From Lachnospiraceae bacterium (GTDB taxonomy: Bacteria; Bacillota; Clostridia; Lachnospirales; Lachnospiraceae): 6,936 nucleotides of DNA. Positions 1 to 5,708 of the stretch are shown here, one piece after another. The notes beneath the pieces are model-generated. The model was given only the letters and a program-made list of their open reading frames with translations, ran no database searches and was not told the origin of the DNA. The DNA is taken from NCBI GenBank assembly GCA_021202715.1, contig JAJQCL010000199.1, positions 1 through 6,936 on the forward strand, read 5' to 3'. The stretch's first letter is position 1, and the number at the start of each line of letters is the position of its first letter. The position numbers and the translations under genes were made by a program.

Positions 1-512
1 GTACAGTGCAGGAACACCCAGTCAAAACGAACCTCGAACGTCTCCTGCCGCTCCGTCATATAGGCGAACAGATCCGCGGCGTCCACCCGTGTCTGCTTCT
101 CCGGATGCAGGAAGAGATACAGCGCGTTGCGCCGACAGCGACGGTAATTGCGGTTCAGCTTCTCCAGCTTGCGGTCAAAACGATATTTTGCCTTGTACAG
201 GCAGCTCTGCCCCCGCCCCTCCTCGGGCAGAATGGCCCAGAAGCGGTCATTATAAAAATACAGCCGTTCTCCATAGCGTGAAAACGCGGACTCCGGCAGC
301 TCACTGCGCAAGTATCCGAGATATTTTTCCAGAAAACTCCCCGCCTGGCCGTCCTCCGGCAGCAGCGCCTGACTGACCTCCACCCCCAGCTCCATGGACT
401 CGTTGATCCAGTCCGGCGATTCACTCTTGATAAATGAGGGCCGGTACTCCGGCCACAGATACTCCAGAGAGAGGGCCGCATAGATTTCATTCAACAATTT
501 CTCATAGGCCAT
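1..512 (-). CDS. Hypothetical protein, 5' part only (runs off left edge)
   Basis: An uninterrupted frame of 170 codons runs from an ATG at 512 to the window edge, so the C-terminus is missing. The start is supported by a GGAGG ribosome binding site about 8 bases upstream and by the promoters farther upstream. The protein begins MAYEKLLNEIYAALSLEYLW. It has no signal peptide or membrane segment and is rich in charged and aromatic residues. An ESPDW (31-35) ... GVEV (43-46) pattern followed by lysines at 107 and 109 and a very basic stretch (107-128, KAKYRFDRKLEKLNRNYRR) loosely resembles the PD...(I/V)EV arrangement of PD-(D/E)XK-type nuclease-like proteins. That is only a suggestion: I do not recognise the family. 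I am confident it is a gene, because the frame is open throughout, codon use matches the neighbours and the start signals are good. Function is unknown. It diverges from the DUF3786 gene. Confidence 0.8.
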   Translation of the reverse strand, partial: MAYEKLLNEIYAALSLEYLWPEYRPSFIKSESPDWINESMELGVEVSQALLPEDGQAGSFLEKYLGYLRSELPESAFSRYGERLYFYNDRFWAILPEEGRGQSCLYKAKYRFDRKLEKLNRNYRRCRRNALYLFLHPEKQTRVDAADLFAYMTERQETFEVRFDWVFLHC

Positions 513-601
513 CGCGTGTTCCTCCTTCTCCCCGTTTTTACTCATAAACTCCGGTTTTCTCCCGGACAATCTGCCGACATCTGCGCGCTGCCACTGCCAC
601 G

Positions 602-727
602 CAGCTTCCATCTATTATCCTATTACCATTTTAACAGTCAAATGTCTCCTGTCAATGGGACAAATGACAGTGTTTTGGAGCGAATTTCCCTTGCACTTTC
701 TCCTGCGAAAGGATAAGATGGAAGCTG
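602..727. repeat. Spaced inverted repeat, about 17-base arms
   Basis: The left arm (602-620) begins CAGCTTCCATCT. The right arm (711-727) is its reverse complement over those 12 bases, and the inner ends also match as TATCC/GGATA with two extra bases on the left. About 90 bases separate the arms, including a second small inverted repeat, CTGTCA (649-654) with TGACAG (665-670). It could be a short non-coding mobile element remnant, a regulatory looping site or an RNA structure. No flanking target duplication is obvious. Confidence 0.5.
614..655 (-). promoter_or_regulatory. Two overlapping sigma-A-like promoters for the left-edge gene
   Basis: Read on the minus strand, a perfect TTGACA (655-650) is followed after 16 bases by TAAAAT (633-628). 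A second overlapping pair, TTGACT (641-636) and GATAAT (619-614), is also 16 bases apart. Either would start transcription at about 607-621 and give a 5' leader of roughly 95-110 bases before the ATG at 512. Both lie between the arms of the inverted repeat at 602-727. Confidence 0.6.
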
Positions 728-763
728 TGCCGCAGAGCAAAGCGCGGCAGAATGGAGATTATT

Positions 764-1390
764 ATGAATAATTATGAAATTGCTGTAGAACGGGCCCGTC
801 CCCTGTTCCTCCAGCACGATCAGGAAGCCATGATCCGCAAATTTCATCTGGAAGCCGATGCCGCGTATCTGTATATCAGCTTCGTCGGACGCCGTTACCG
901 CATCAACCGCGGGGACGGTGTCATCGAGTGGTCGGAGGATAATTTCTCCACCGCTTTTCCTGCTTCCTTCAATGAAGCGATGACAATCTATGACATTCTC
1001 TGCTATTCAAAGGATCACTGCCGTCTGTCCGGGCGCTTTGTGACCCTCGGCGCTCTGAAATACAATACGGCCTTCGGCTCCGGCGACTCCTTCTTCCGCG
1101 GCTCCGCAAAAGCCTTCGATGGGCGGATTCCTGAACTGGAATGCGCCTGCCGGGCTCTGGGCGGAAAAAAAGAAGCAGTCGGTGACACGGCCTGGCTGCT
1201 CCCTCTCTTTGATTTTCTGCCGGTTGTGCTTCAGTTCTGGAATTCGGACGACGAATTTCCCGCCAGCCTGAAGCTCCTGTGGGATGAAAATATCCTCGAT
1301 TATATGCATTTTGAGACGACATTCTATGCGGCCAGTCATCTGCTGGAACGGATTCGCAGCGGCATGGACACTCCTCATTACAGCCGGTAG
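764..1390 (+). CDS. DUF3786 domain-containing protein
   Basis: A 208-residue soluble protein beginning MNNYEIAVERARPLF. The frame is open from an ATG at 752, but the ATG at 764 is preferred because GGAG (754-757) sits 6 bases before it. The pattern fits the DUF3786 family as I recall it: an N-terminal NYE.A...A..LF helix, then YISFVGRRYRI and a G.V strand. Next come a central 'YDILCYSKDHCRLSGRFV' block, the F.SGDSFFRGS segment with its aromatic residues, and a C-terminal LPLFDFLPVVLQFWNSDDEFPASLKLLWDENILDYM block. The family is uncharacterised and occurs mainly in anaerobes, so no function is proposed. It stands alone on the plus strand with no operon partner. Its last 13 bases overlap the 3' end of spo0A, so no terminator fits between the two genes. 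Confidence 0.85.
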   Translation: MNNYEIAVERARPLFLQHDQEAMIRKFHLEADAAYLYISFVGRRYRINRGDGVIEWSEDNFSTAFPASFNEAMTIYDILCYSKDHCRLSGRFVTLGALKYNTAFGSGDSFFRGSAKAFDGRIPELECACRALGGKKEAVGDTAWLLPLFDFLPVVLQFWNSDDEFPASLKLLWDENILDYMHFETTFYAASHLLERIRSGMDTPHYSR

Positions 1391-2187
1391 GATTTCTTCT
1401 TGTAATCCAGCCGGATCCGGTCCGCCAGCAGGGCGATGAACTCGGAATTCGTCGGTTTCCCCTTGCCGGAATTTACCGTATAGCCAAACATGGCGTCGAT
1501 GGTGTCCATATTTCCGCGGCTCCAGGCCACCTCGATCGCATGCCGGATGGCCCGCTCCACCCGGCTGGACGTGGTCTGGTGCCTCTTGGCGATCGTCGGA
1601 TAGAGGATCTTGGTAATGGAATTCAGCATATCCATGTCCTCCACCGAGAGGATGATCGCATCCCGCAGGTACTGATAGCCCTTGATATGAGCCGGTACAC
1701 CCATATCGTGGATCATCAACGTCACATCATTCTCCAGATTCCTTTTGATGTACTCTTCCTGACTGATGGCGCCGCCCTCCTCCGGGCGTTTCTTTCCGTC
1801 CTCTGTCCGTTTCCCGCCGATGACGCGAATGCGGTTGCGCACCAGACTGTCATCAAAAGGCTTCATGATGTAATAATTGGCTCCCAAGCGGAAAGCATCT
1901 TCGGTCACACTCTCATGCCCCACCGCCGTGATGATGATAAAGGCAGGCTTCTTTTTCAATGTCGTGTCTCCCCGCACTTTTTCCATAACAGAGAGCCCGT
2001 CCATTTTCGGCATAATGAGATCCAGGAGAACAATATCCGGCGACGCCTCCCGGATCAGACGCAGGACATCCTCGCCATTTCCCGCCGTCCCGATCACCTG
2101 AAAATCCGGCTCTGAGCGCACCAGATCGGTCAGTTTTCCTACCATCTTTTCATTGTCATCCGCGATTGCGACATTTAGTTTCTCCAT
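1378..2187 (-). CDS. spo0A: Sporulation transcription factor Spo0A
   Basis: A complete 269-residue response regulator, close to the usual length (about 267 in Bacillus subtilis). The receiver domain (about 1-125) shows the acidic pair D10-D11, the predicted phosphoacceptor D56 in LLDLIMPKMDG, T87 and K109 in the YIMKPFD switch. A short, charged linker (about 126-143) leads to the Spo0A-specific DNA-binding domain (about 144-269). Its recognition helix SRVERAIRHAIEVAW (208-222) is the family hallmark, followed by FGYTV...GKGKPTNSEFIALLADRIRL. Phosphorylated Spo0A is the master regulator of entry into sporulation in Firmicutes and binds 0A boxes (TGTCGAA). The start is firm: GGAGG lies about 6 bases before the ATG, and a good promoter lies just upstream. 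The gene normally found immediately upstream, spoIVB, is absent, and alaA occupies that place. The 3' end overlaps the convergent DUF3786 gene. Confidence 0.98.
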   Translation of the reverse strand: MEKLNVAIADDNEKMVGKLTDLVRSEPDFQVIGTAGNGEDVLRLIREASPDIVLLDLIMPKMDGLSVMEKVRGDTTLKKKPAFIIITAVGHESVTEDAFRLGANYYIMKPFDDSLVRNRIRVIGGKRTEDGKKRPEEGGAISQEEYIKRNLENDVTLMIHDMGVPAHIKGYQYLRDAIILSVEDMDMLNSITKILYPTIAKRHQTTSSRVERAIRHAIEVAWSRGNMDTIDAMFGYTVNSGKGKPTNSEFIALLADRIRLDYKKKSYRL

Positions 2188-2218
2188 GATATCCTCCCAT
2201 CAACTCTGCGATAGCCCA

Positions 2219-2247
2219 ATTATACCCATGATTTTCAGGATTCTCAA
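2219..2247 (-). promoter_or_regulatory. Sigma-A-type promoter of spo0A
   Basis: On the minus strand TTGAGA (2247-2242; five of six bases match TTGACA) is followed by a 17-base spacer and a perfect TATAAT (2224-2219). The predicted start of transcription is near 2212, giving a leader of about 25 bases with the GGGAGG ribosome binding site. No sigma-H-like pair could be found. Confidence 0.75.
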
Positions 2248-2287
2248 CGCTTTGTCGTCGTGTTTTTTAACCGTTTTATGACACGAA

Positions 2288-2341
2288 CCGGCAGATGTCG
2301 AGGATTTTCCACACTTGTGGACAGCCGCCGACATCTGCCGG
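2288..2341. repeat. 13-base perfect inverted repeat upstream of spo0A
   Basis: CCGGCAGATGTCG (2288-2300) is repeated as its exact reverse complement at 2329-2341. The 28-base centre contains a second small palindrome, CCACA (2309-2313) with TGTGG (2316-2320). Each long arm ends in TGTCG, the first five bases of a 0A box, pointing inward. On the minus strand no T-run follows the stem, so it does not look like a terminator for the gene upstream. An operator or a regulatory stem-loop is more likely. Confidence 0.7.
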
Positions 2342-2357
2342 AACCATTTCTTTATTT

Positions 2358-2364
2358 TTCGACA
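2358..2364 (-). promoter_or_regulatory. 0A box (Spo0A binding site), perfect match
   Basis: The minus strand reads TGTCGAA followed by AAAT, an exact match to the known 0A-box core. It lies about 145 bases upstream of the predicted spo0A start of transcription. Four partial matches sharing TGTCG are in the same gap: 2253-2259 (+, TGTCGTC), 2296-2302 (+, TGTCGAG), 2333-2327 (-, TGTCGGC) and 2399-2405 (+, TGTCGGC). Autoregulation of spo0A through such sites is known in Bacillus; here it is inferred. Confidence 0.5.
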
Positions 2365-2443
2365 GTGTCAGACACTCCTGCCGATTTTCCCTTCTTTCTG
2401 TCGGCCATGCGCCAGAACACTGTCAAAGCCACACATATTTCCG

Positions 2444-3661
2444 TCATTCCTGCTGATAGTGCGCCAGGAAATCCCCCAGTCTCCCACAGGCCTCCTGCAG
2501 CTGCGCCACCTCCGGCAGATACACGATCCGGAAATGATCCGGCTGATTCCAATGGAAACCGCCGCCGTGTGTCAGCAGGATATGCTTCTCCTTCAGGAAA
2601 TCAAGGACAAATTTCTCATCGTCATGAATGTGGAAACACGCGCTGTCAATCTTCGGGAAGATGTAGAAGGCCGCCTCCGGACGCACGGTGCTGAGCCCCG
2701 GAATGTCGTTGATCGCTTTCACAATATATTCTCTCTGCTCGTAAATACGCCCGCCGGGGACCAGCATCGCTTCGGTGCTCTCCAGCTCCGAGAGCGCCGT
2801 GGGGATCACCGCCTGCACCGGCACATTCGAACAGAGGCGCATCGAGGAAAGCAGGTTCAGCCCGGCGATGTAACCCTGCGCGTGAGATTTATCTCCGGCC
2901 AGACACATCCAGCCACAGCGGTATCCGGCGATCAGATGGGACTTTGAAAGTCCATTAAAACTGACGACAAGACGATCCGGCGCAACGGAAGCCAGAGCCA
3001 CATGCTCCTTGCCATCCATCACCAGCCGGTCATAGATCTCATCCGCGAAGAGGATCAGATCATGGCAGCGGGCCAGCTCCGCGATCTCCTCCAGCACCGC
3101 CCGCGGGTACAGGACGCCTGTGGGATTATTGGGATTGATCACAACAATCGCTTTGGTCCGGTCTGTGATCTTCCGCTCCATATCCTGGATGTCCGGATAC
3201 CAGCTTGCCGCCTCATCACAGAGATAGTGGACAGCCGTCCCGCCCGCCAGCGTCACTGAAGCGGTCCACAGCGGATAATCCGGTGCGGGAACCAGCACTT
3301 CGTCTCCGTCGTTCAGCAGCGCCTGCATGGAGAGGGTGATCAGCTCGCTGACGCCGTTGCCCGTGTAGATGTCATCGAGGCTCACATTGGGAAGATGCTT
3401 CTTCTCCGAGTAGGCCTGAATCGCCCGGCGTGCCTCCGGCAGCCCTTTGGAGTCGGAATAGCCCTCCGTCTCCTCCAGATGCGCCGCCATGGCGTCCAGC
3501 ACCGCCTGCGGCGTGCGGAAACCGAAGGGAGCCGGATTGCCGATATTCAGCTTCAGGATCTCCTCGCCCCGGGCGATCATCCGGTTGGCTTCATCCATGA
3601 CCGGCCCGCGGATGTCATAGCATATATGTTCTAATTTCGTTGATTTCTCGAAGGTTCTCAT
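2444..3661 (-). CDS. alaA: AlaA-type alanine/glutamate-pyruvate aminotransferase (PLP, fold type I)
   Basis: A complete 405-residue cytosolic aminotransferase, the same length as Escherichia coli AlaA and very similar in pattern from its first residues (EKSTKLEHICYDIRGPV, LKLNIGNPAPFGF, YSDSKGLPEARRAI, IYTGNGVSELI, VPAPDYPLWTA). Visible PLP-site residues are N179 in NPNNPTG, D207 and Y210 in FADEIYD, and the Schiff-base K240 in FNGLSKSHLIAGYRCGW. R378 in HFRIVYLP would bind the substrate carboxylate. The expected reaction is pyruvate plus glutamate to alanine plus 2-oxoglutarate. The start is ATG 3661, with AGAGGA about 9 bases upstream. It is last in the minus-strand block, 48 bases after the toxin gene, with no obvious promoter of its own in that gap. 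Substrate preference between alanine and related amino acids cannot be settled from sequence alone. Confidence 0.93.
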   Translation of the reverse strand: MRTFEKSTKLEHICYDIRGPVMDEANRMIARGEEILKLNIGNPAPFGFRTPQAVLDAMAAHLEETEGYSDSKGLPEARRAIQAYSEKKHLPNVSLDDIYTGNGVSELITLSMQALLNDGDEVLVPAPDYPLWTASVTLAGGTAVHYLCDEAASWYPDIQDMERKITDRTKAIVVINPNNPTGVLYPRAVLEEIAELARCHDLILFADEIYDRLVMDGKEHVALASVAPDRLVVSFNGLSKSHLIAGYRCGWMCLAGDKSHAQGYIAGLNLLSSMRLCSNVPVQAVIPTALSELESTEAMLVPGGRIYEQREYIVKAINDIPGLSTVRPEAAFYIFPKIDSACFHIHDDEKFVLDFLKEKHILLTHGGGFHWNQPDHFRIVYLPEVAQLQEACGRLGDFLAHYQQE

Positions 3662-3709
3662 GATTATGTATCCTCTTTCCAGACCGCTGAAACGGCCCGT
3701 CCCACAATT

Positions 3710-4192
3710 TTATTCTCCTGCCTGTTCCAGAACCATTTGCTCGACATCCCAGCTCACATAAAAACCTATATGCTTCATTTCAGATATCAACGGACGAACC
3801 TCCCTAATAATTCCTTCTCTCTTTGCTTTCAGAAGAATCCCCAATGTTCCCGTAACAGGAAGCCCAAGATACTTTGCCGTCTTCTTTGCAGCATTGTCAT
3901 CTATAATGACCACTTCGGCGTTTTGTTTTTGTGAGAGAATCATTACCTCAACTTCCCCATCATGCAGTTTCGCTTTATACATCTTTTTTTCTGTATAATC
4001 TTCAATTTCTTCCACATGAATCCATGATCTGCACTTATTAATCTGCATGCAGGCCGAGTCTTCTTTTCTGGTAACTTCCCTGTAAACTGCCAGCGGGATG
4101 GTGATTTCTCCATACAGTTCTTTTAGGATCTCCAAATGCCCAATCCCACAAAGAATAATCAGAGGAGTGGAATTAACAACAACCTTATGCAT
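3710..4192 (-). CDS. DUF3368 PIN-like toxin of a type II toxin-antitoxin pair
   Basis: A 160-residue soluble protein with the DUF3368 layout. The N-terminal strand is VVVNSTPLIIL, then KELYGEITIPLAVYREV (24-40), a central LHDGEVEVMILSQ (76-88), VVIIDDNAAKKTAKYLGLPVTGTLGILLKAKREGII (94-129) and a C-terminal 'MKHIGFYVSWDVEQMVL' helix. PIN-fold proteins cut RNA with a cluster of acidic residues; here E80, E82, D98 and D99 are candidates. The first acidic position of a classical PIN domain is an asparagine (N7). My recollection is that this also occurs in other DUF3368 proteins, so it does not prove inactivity. The gene starts inside the last codons of the antitoxin gene (8-base overlap), implying translational coupling. 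Base composition is visibly AT-richer than the flanking genes, which suggests transfer. Toxicity is inferred from the pairing. Confidence 0.85.
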   Translation of the reverse strand: MHKVVVNSTPLIILCGIGHLEILKELYGEITIPLAVYREVTRKEDSACMQINKCRSWIHVEEIEDYTEKKMYKAKLHDGEVEVMILSQKQNAEVVIIDDNAAKKTAKYLGLPVTGTLGILLKAKREGIIREVRPLISEMKHIGFYVSWDVEQMVLEQAGE

Positions 4193-4439
4193 TCTTTAGC
4201 TCCTCCAAAAAATCCTGCGTATCATCAAAATGAAAAACAGATACGTGATTCTTACCGAGATACAAAATAAAATCCTCTTCTGTCATTCCGGCAATCTGAG
4301 CGCAATATCCGATGGAGACGCCGCTCTGTGTATAATATCCCAGTGCAACAGCCCGTCTTGCGAACTGCAAAGCTTCATTTTTATTCATCTTTGTATCATA
4401 GAGCACTTCTTCCGGTATGTTTATAGCGATTTGGCACAT
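4185..4439 (-). CDS. UPF0175 family antitoxin
   Basis: An 84-residue protein beginning MCQIAINIPEEVLYDTKMNK. It has the UPF0175 pattern: a short IAINIPEEVL strand-helix, a helix NEALQFARRAVALGYYTQ (20-37), a helix-turn-helix-like part VSIGYCAQIAGMTEEDFILYL (41-61) and an acidic tail DDTQDFLEEL that could bind the toxin. UPF0175 proteins are commonly encoded just before DUF3368 or other PIN-like proteins and act as the antitoxin and likely autorepressor. The start is ATG 4439, with AGGAGGG ending 7 bases before it. It shares an 8-base overlap with the toxin gene and lies 60 bases after the PAP2 gene on the same strand. Confidence 0.85.
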   Translation of the reverse strand: MCQIAINIPEEVLYDTKMNKNEALQFARRAVALGYYTQSGVSIGYCAQIAGMTEEDFILYLGKNHVSVFHFDDTQDFLEELKNA

Positions 4440-4476
4440 ACATAATCCCTCCTTCGATAATCTGTACTCTCCCCAC

Positions 4477-4505
4477 AGTATAGAAAAGAAATCCTTTTTT
4501 TACAA
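4477..4505 (-). promoter_or_regulatory. Possible promoter of the toxin-antitoxin pair
   Basis: The minus strand reads TTGTAA (4505-4500), a 17-base A/T-rich spacer and TATACT (4482-4477). The -10 is good (five of six) and the -35 modest (four of six). The -35 overlaps the stop codon of the PAP2 gene, so the pair could be transcribed independently of the upstream genes. No clear operator repeat was seen. Confidence 0.45.
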
Positions 4506-4850
4506 CCCGTTTCTTCCGGAGAATTTTTCCCGGCCCGCGGCATAGAGTCTTCGCGCCAGCATGCCGGCAAAAATCCCGGTGAGCGCTCCGGCCAGAACGT
4601 CGGAGGGATAATGAATCCCCACATACAACCGGGAGAAAGCGATCAAAATGGCCAGCGCCATCGCCGACATGATCCCTGCGCTGCGCGTATCCTTCCGCAG
4701 CAGGAGCAGCGCCGTGATCACAATCCAGATCATCCCGGCATTGCCCAGAGCAGTGATTCGCACCATCAGCGCAGTGAGGATCGGATTTCGCAGATTTTCC
4801 TGAATCCATAACAGGATATTGCCATCGAGCTGCAGCAGTGTCTCAAGCAT
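4500..4850 (-). CDS. Internally truncated PAP2-family membrane protein (motifs 1 and 2 missing)
   Basis: A 116-residue membrane protein. The frame is open from 4874, but ATG 4850 is chosen because GGAGG lies 6 bases before it; that ATG overlaps the stop of the transporter gene by 8 bases. The N-terminal part (MLETLLQLDGNILLWIQENLRNPIL ... ALGNAGMIWIVITALLLLRK) is typical of small PAP2 phosphatases. The C-terminal part carries catalytic motif 3, SR-x5-H-x3-D, as S73, R74, H80 and D84 in SRLYVGIHYPSD. The first two PAP2 motifs (K-x6-RP and PSGH), normally found between these parts, are absent: MSAMAL (60-65) runs straight into AILIAFSRL. Family members are usually near 170-200 residues, so roughly 60 have been lost in frame. 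Phosphatase activity is therefore unlikely. It could be a decayed gene or a small membrane protein with another role. Confidence 0.8.
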   Translation of the reverse strand: MLETLLQLDGNILLWIQENLRNPILTALMVRITALGNAGMIWIVITALLLLRKDTRSAGIMSAMALAILIAFSRLYVGIHYPSDVLAGALTGIFAGMLARRLYAAGREKFSGRNGL

Positions 4851-5682
4851 GATGTTCCTCCATATGTATTCCATACAAAGCCCGCACTGTCACAGAGGAC
4901 AGCACAATGACACTTCCCAGAATACTGAGCAGCCCCGGGCCTTCTCCATAAAACAGGAACACCCAGACCGGCGTCATGATCGGATCCAGAACCGGCAGCA
5001 GGACGGCCTCCAGCGCGGAGATCCCCGTGCTGGCTTTTGCATAAAGCATATAGGTGACCGCGACCAGGATTCCGGCAATCAGAAGGTAAAACAGGCTGCT
5101 TCTCTGCGGGATTCCACCCATCATCAGAAAAGGGATCCCGATCACTGCAGAAATAATATTTCCCAGATACATCGACATGCATGGATTCGCATTCTTCTGC
5201 AGCCGCAGGAAGATCGAAATTCCTGCAAAGGTCACGCCGTTAAAAACTGCCACCACATTTCCTACCAGAGAGCCGCTTTCGGCACCATCGGAAAAGAATA
5301 AGATCATCCCCAGAAACACAAAAGCGATGCTGATCAGATCGACCCGGGTGATCTTCTCTCTGAGAAATACCCAGGACAGCAGCACGACATAGATCGGCGC
5401 AGTATACTGCAGCATGATGGCATTGGCTGTCGTCGTTAACTTCATCGAAGTGATGAAGCAGTAATTAAATGCCGCGTAGCACAGAGCGCCTCCCACGACA
5501 TAGCGATCGATTTTTTTCAAAGGACTCTTCATGATCACCGGTGTGATAAGGATCGCCGCAATCAGGCTGCGTCCCGCCGCAATTCCATAAGGAGTGTATG
5601 AAATCAGCTTCACATTGAGACCGGCAAAGCTCCAGAGCAATGCCACCAGACAGGTTAAAATGACCGCTCGCTTATGTTCCAT
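4843..5682 (-). CDS. EamA/DMT-superfamily transporter
   Basis: A 279-residue inner-membrane protein predicted to have ten transmembrane helices in two homologous EamA repeats (about 6-130 and 138-268). Helix 1 has the typical LTCLVALLWSFAGLNVKLI. The ends of the two repeats carry the usual P/E-containing helix pairs: TTTANAIMLQYTAPIYVVLLSWVFLREKI (82-111) and ALEAVLLPVLDPIMTPVWVFLFYGEGPG (223-250). Members export amino acids or other metabolites; the substrate here cannot be read from sequence. ATG 5682 is preferred. A TTG four codons upstream (5694) abuts the AGGAG ribosome binding site, whereas the ATG has a longish 12-base spacing. It is first of the minus-strand block and overlaps the PAP2 gene by 8 bases. 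Confidence 0.9.
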   Translation of the reverse strand: MEHKRAVILTCLVALLWSFAGLNVKLISYTPYGIAAGRSLIAAILITPVIMKSPLKKIDRYVVGGALCYAAFNYCFITSMKLTTTANAIMLQYTAPIYVVLLSWVFLREKITRVDLISIAFVFLGMILFFSDGAESGSLVGNVVAVFNGVTFAGISIFLRLQKNANPCMSMYLGNIISAVIGIPFLMMGGIPQRSSLFYLLIAGILVAVTYMLYAKASTGISALEAVLLPVLDPIMTPVWVFLFYGEGPGLLSILGSVIVLSSVTVRALYGIHMEEHHA

Positions 5683-5708
5683 GTTCGCCTGCAACTCCTT
5701 TTATGTAT

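Larger units (their letters stand above)
513..763. other. Divergent intergenic region between the left-edge gene and the DUF3786 gene
   Basis: This is 251 bases with no coding sequence. It holds the leader and promoters of the minus-strand gene, a 12-base motif (573-584) repeated upstream of spo0A, and a spaced inverted repeat (602-620 with 711-727). A small hairpin, TGCCGC (728-733) with GCGGCA (744-749), lies just before the ribosome binding site of the plus-strand gene. For the plus strand only a weak promoter can be suggested: TTGCAC (691-696), 17 bases, then TAAGAT (714-719). Confidence 0.6.
2188..2443. other. spo0A-alaA intergenic region
   Basis: A 256-base gap between two co-directional genes that holds the spo0A promoter, the 0A-box cluster and three levels of inverted repeat. 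Besides the 13-base palindrome there is a 13-base self-complementary stretch AGTGTCAGACACT (2364-2376). A wider pair, GACAGTGT (2361-2368) with ACACTGTC (2417-2424), encloses a further stem, TCGGC/GCCGA, on the minus-strand transcript. No classic terminator with a T-run follows alaA. A 31-codon frame overlapping the alaA stop codon (2447-2352) is described in the findings but not called as a gene. Confidence 0.6.

Noticed and set aside
155..490. Minus-strand frame starting at 490, rich in Arg, Ser and Trp
   Set aside because: It is out of frame with the longer open frame 1-512, which has proper start signals and normal composition.
2305..2324. Pair of DnaA-box-like sequences (TTTTCCACA and CTGTCCACA on opposite strands) in the centre of the spo0A palindrome
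   Set aside because: They match the box only imperfectly (8 and 7 of 9), and no other boxes or origin features are near.
2288..2341. Palindrome as a rho-independent terminator of alaA
   Set aside because: On the minus strand the stem is followed by mixed sequence, not a T-run; the T-rich side lies on the strand with no upstream gene.
2188..2443. Sigma-H promoter for spo0A
   Set aside because: No AGGA...GAAT pair at suitable spacing; the sigma-A-like promoter fits far better.
5683..5694. TTG start giving the transporter four extra residues
   Set aside because: The TTG directly abuts AGGAG, leaving no spacing; the ATG at 5682 is more plausible.
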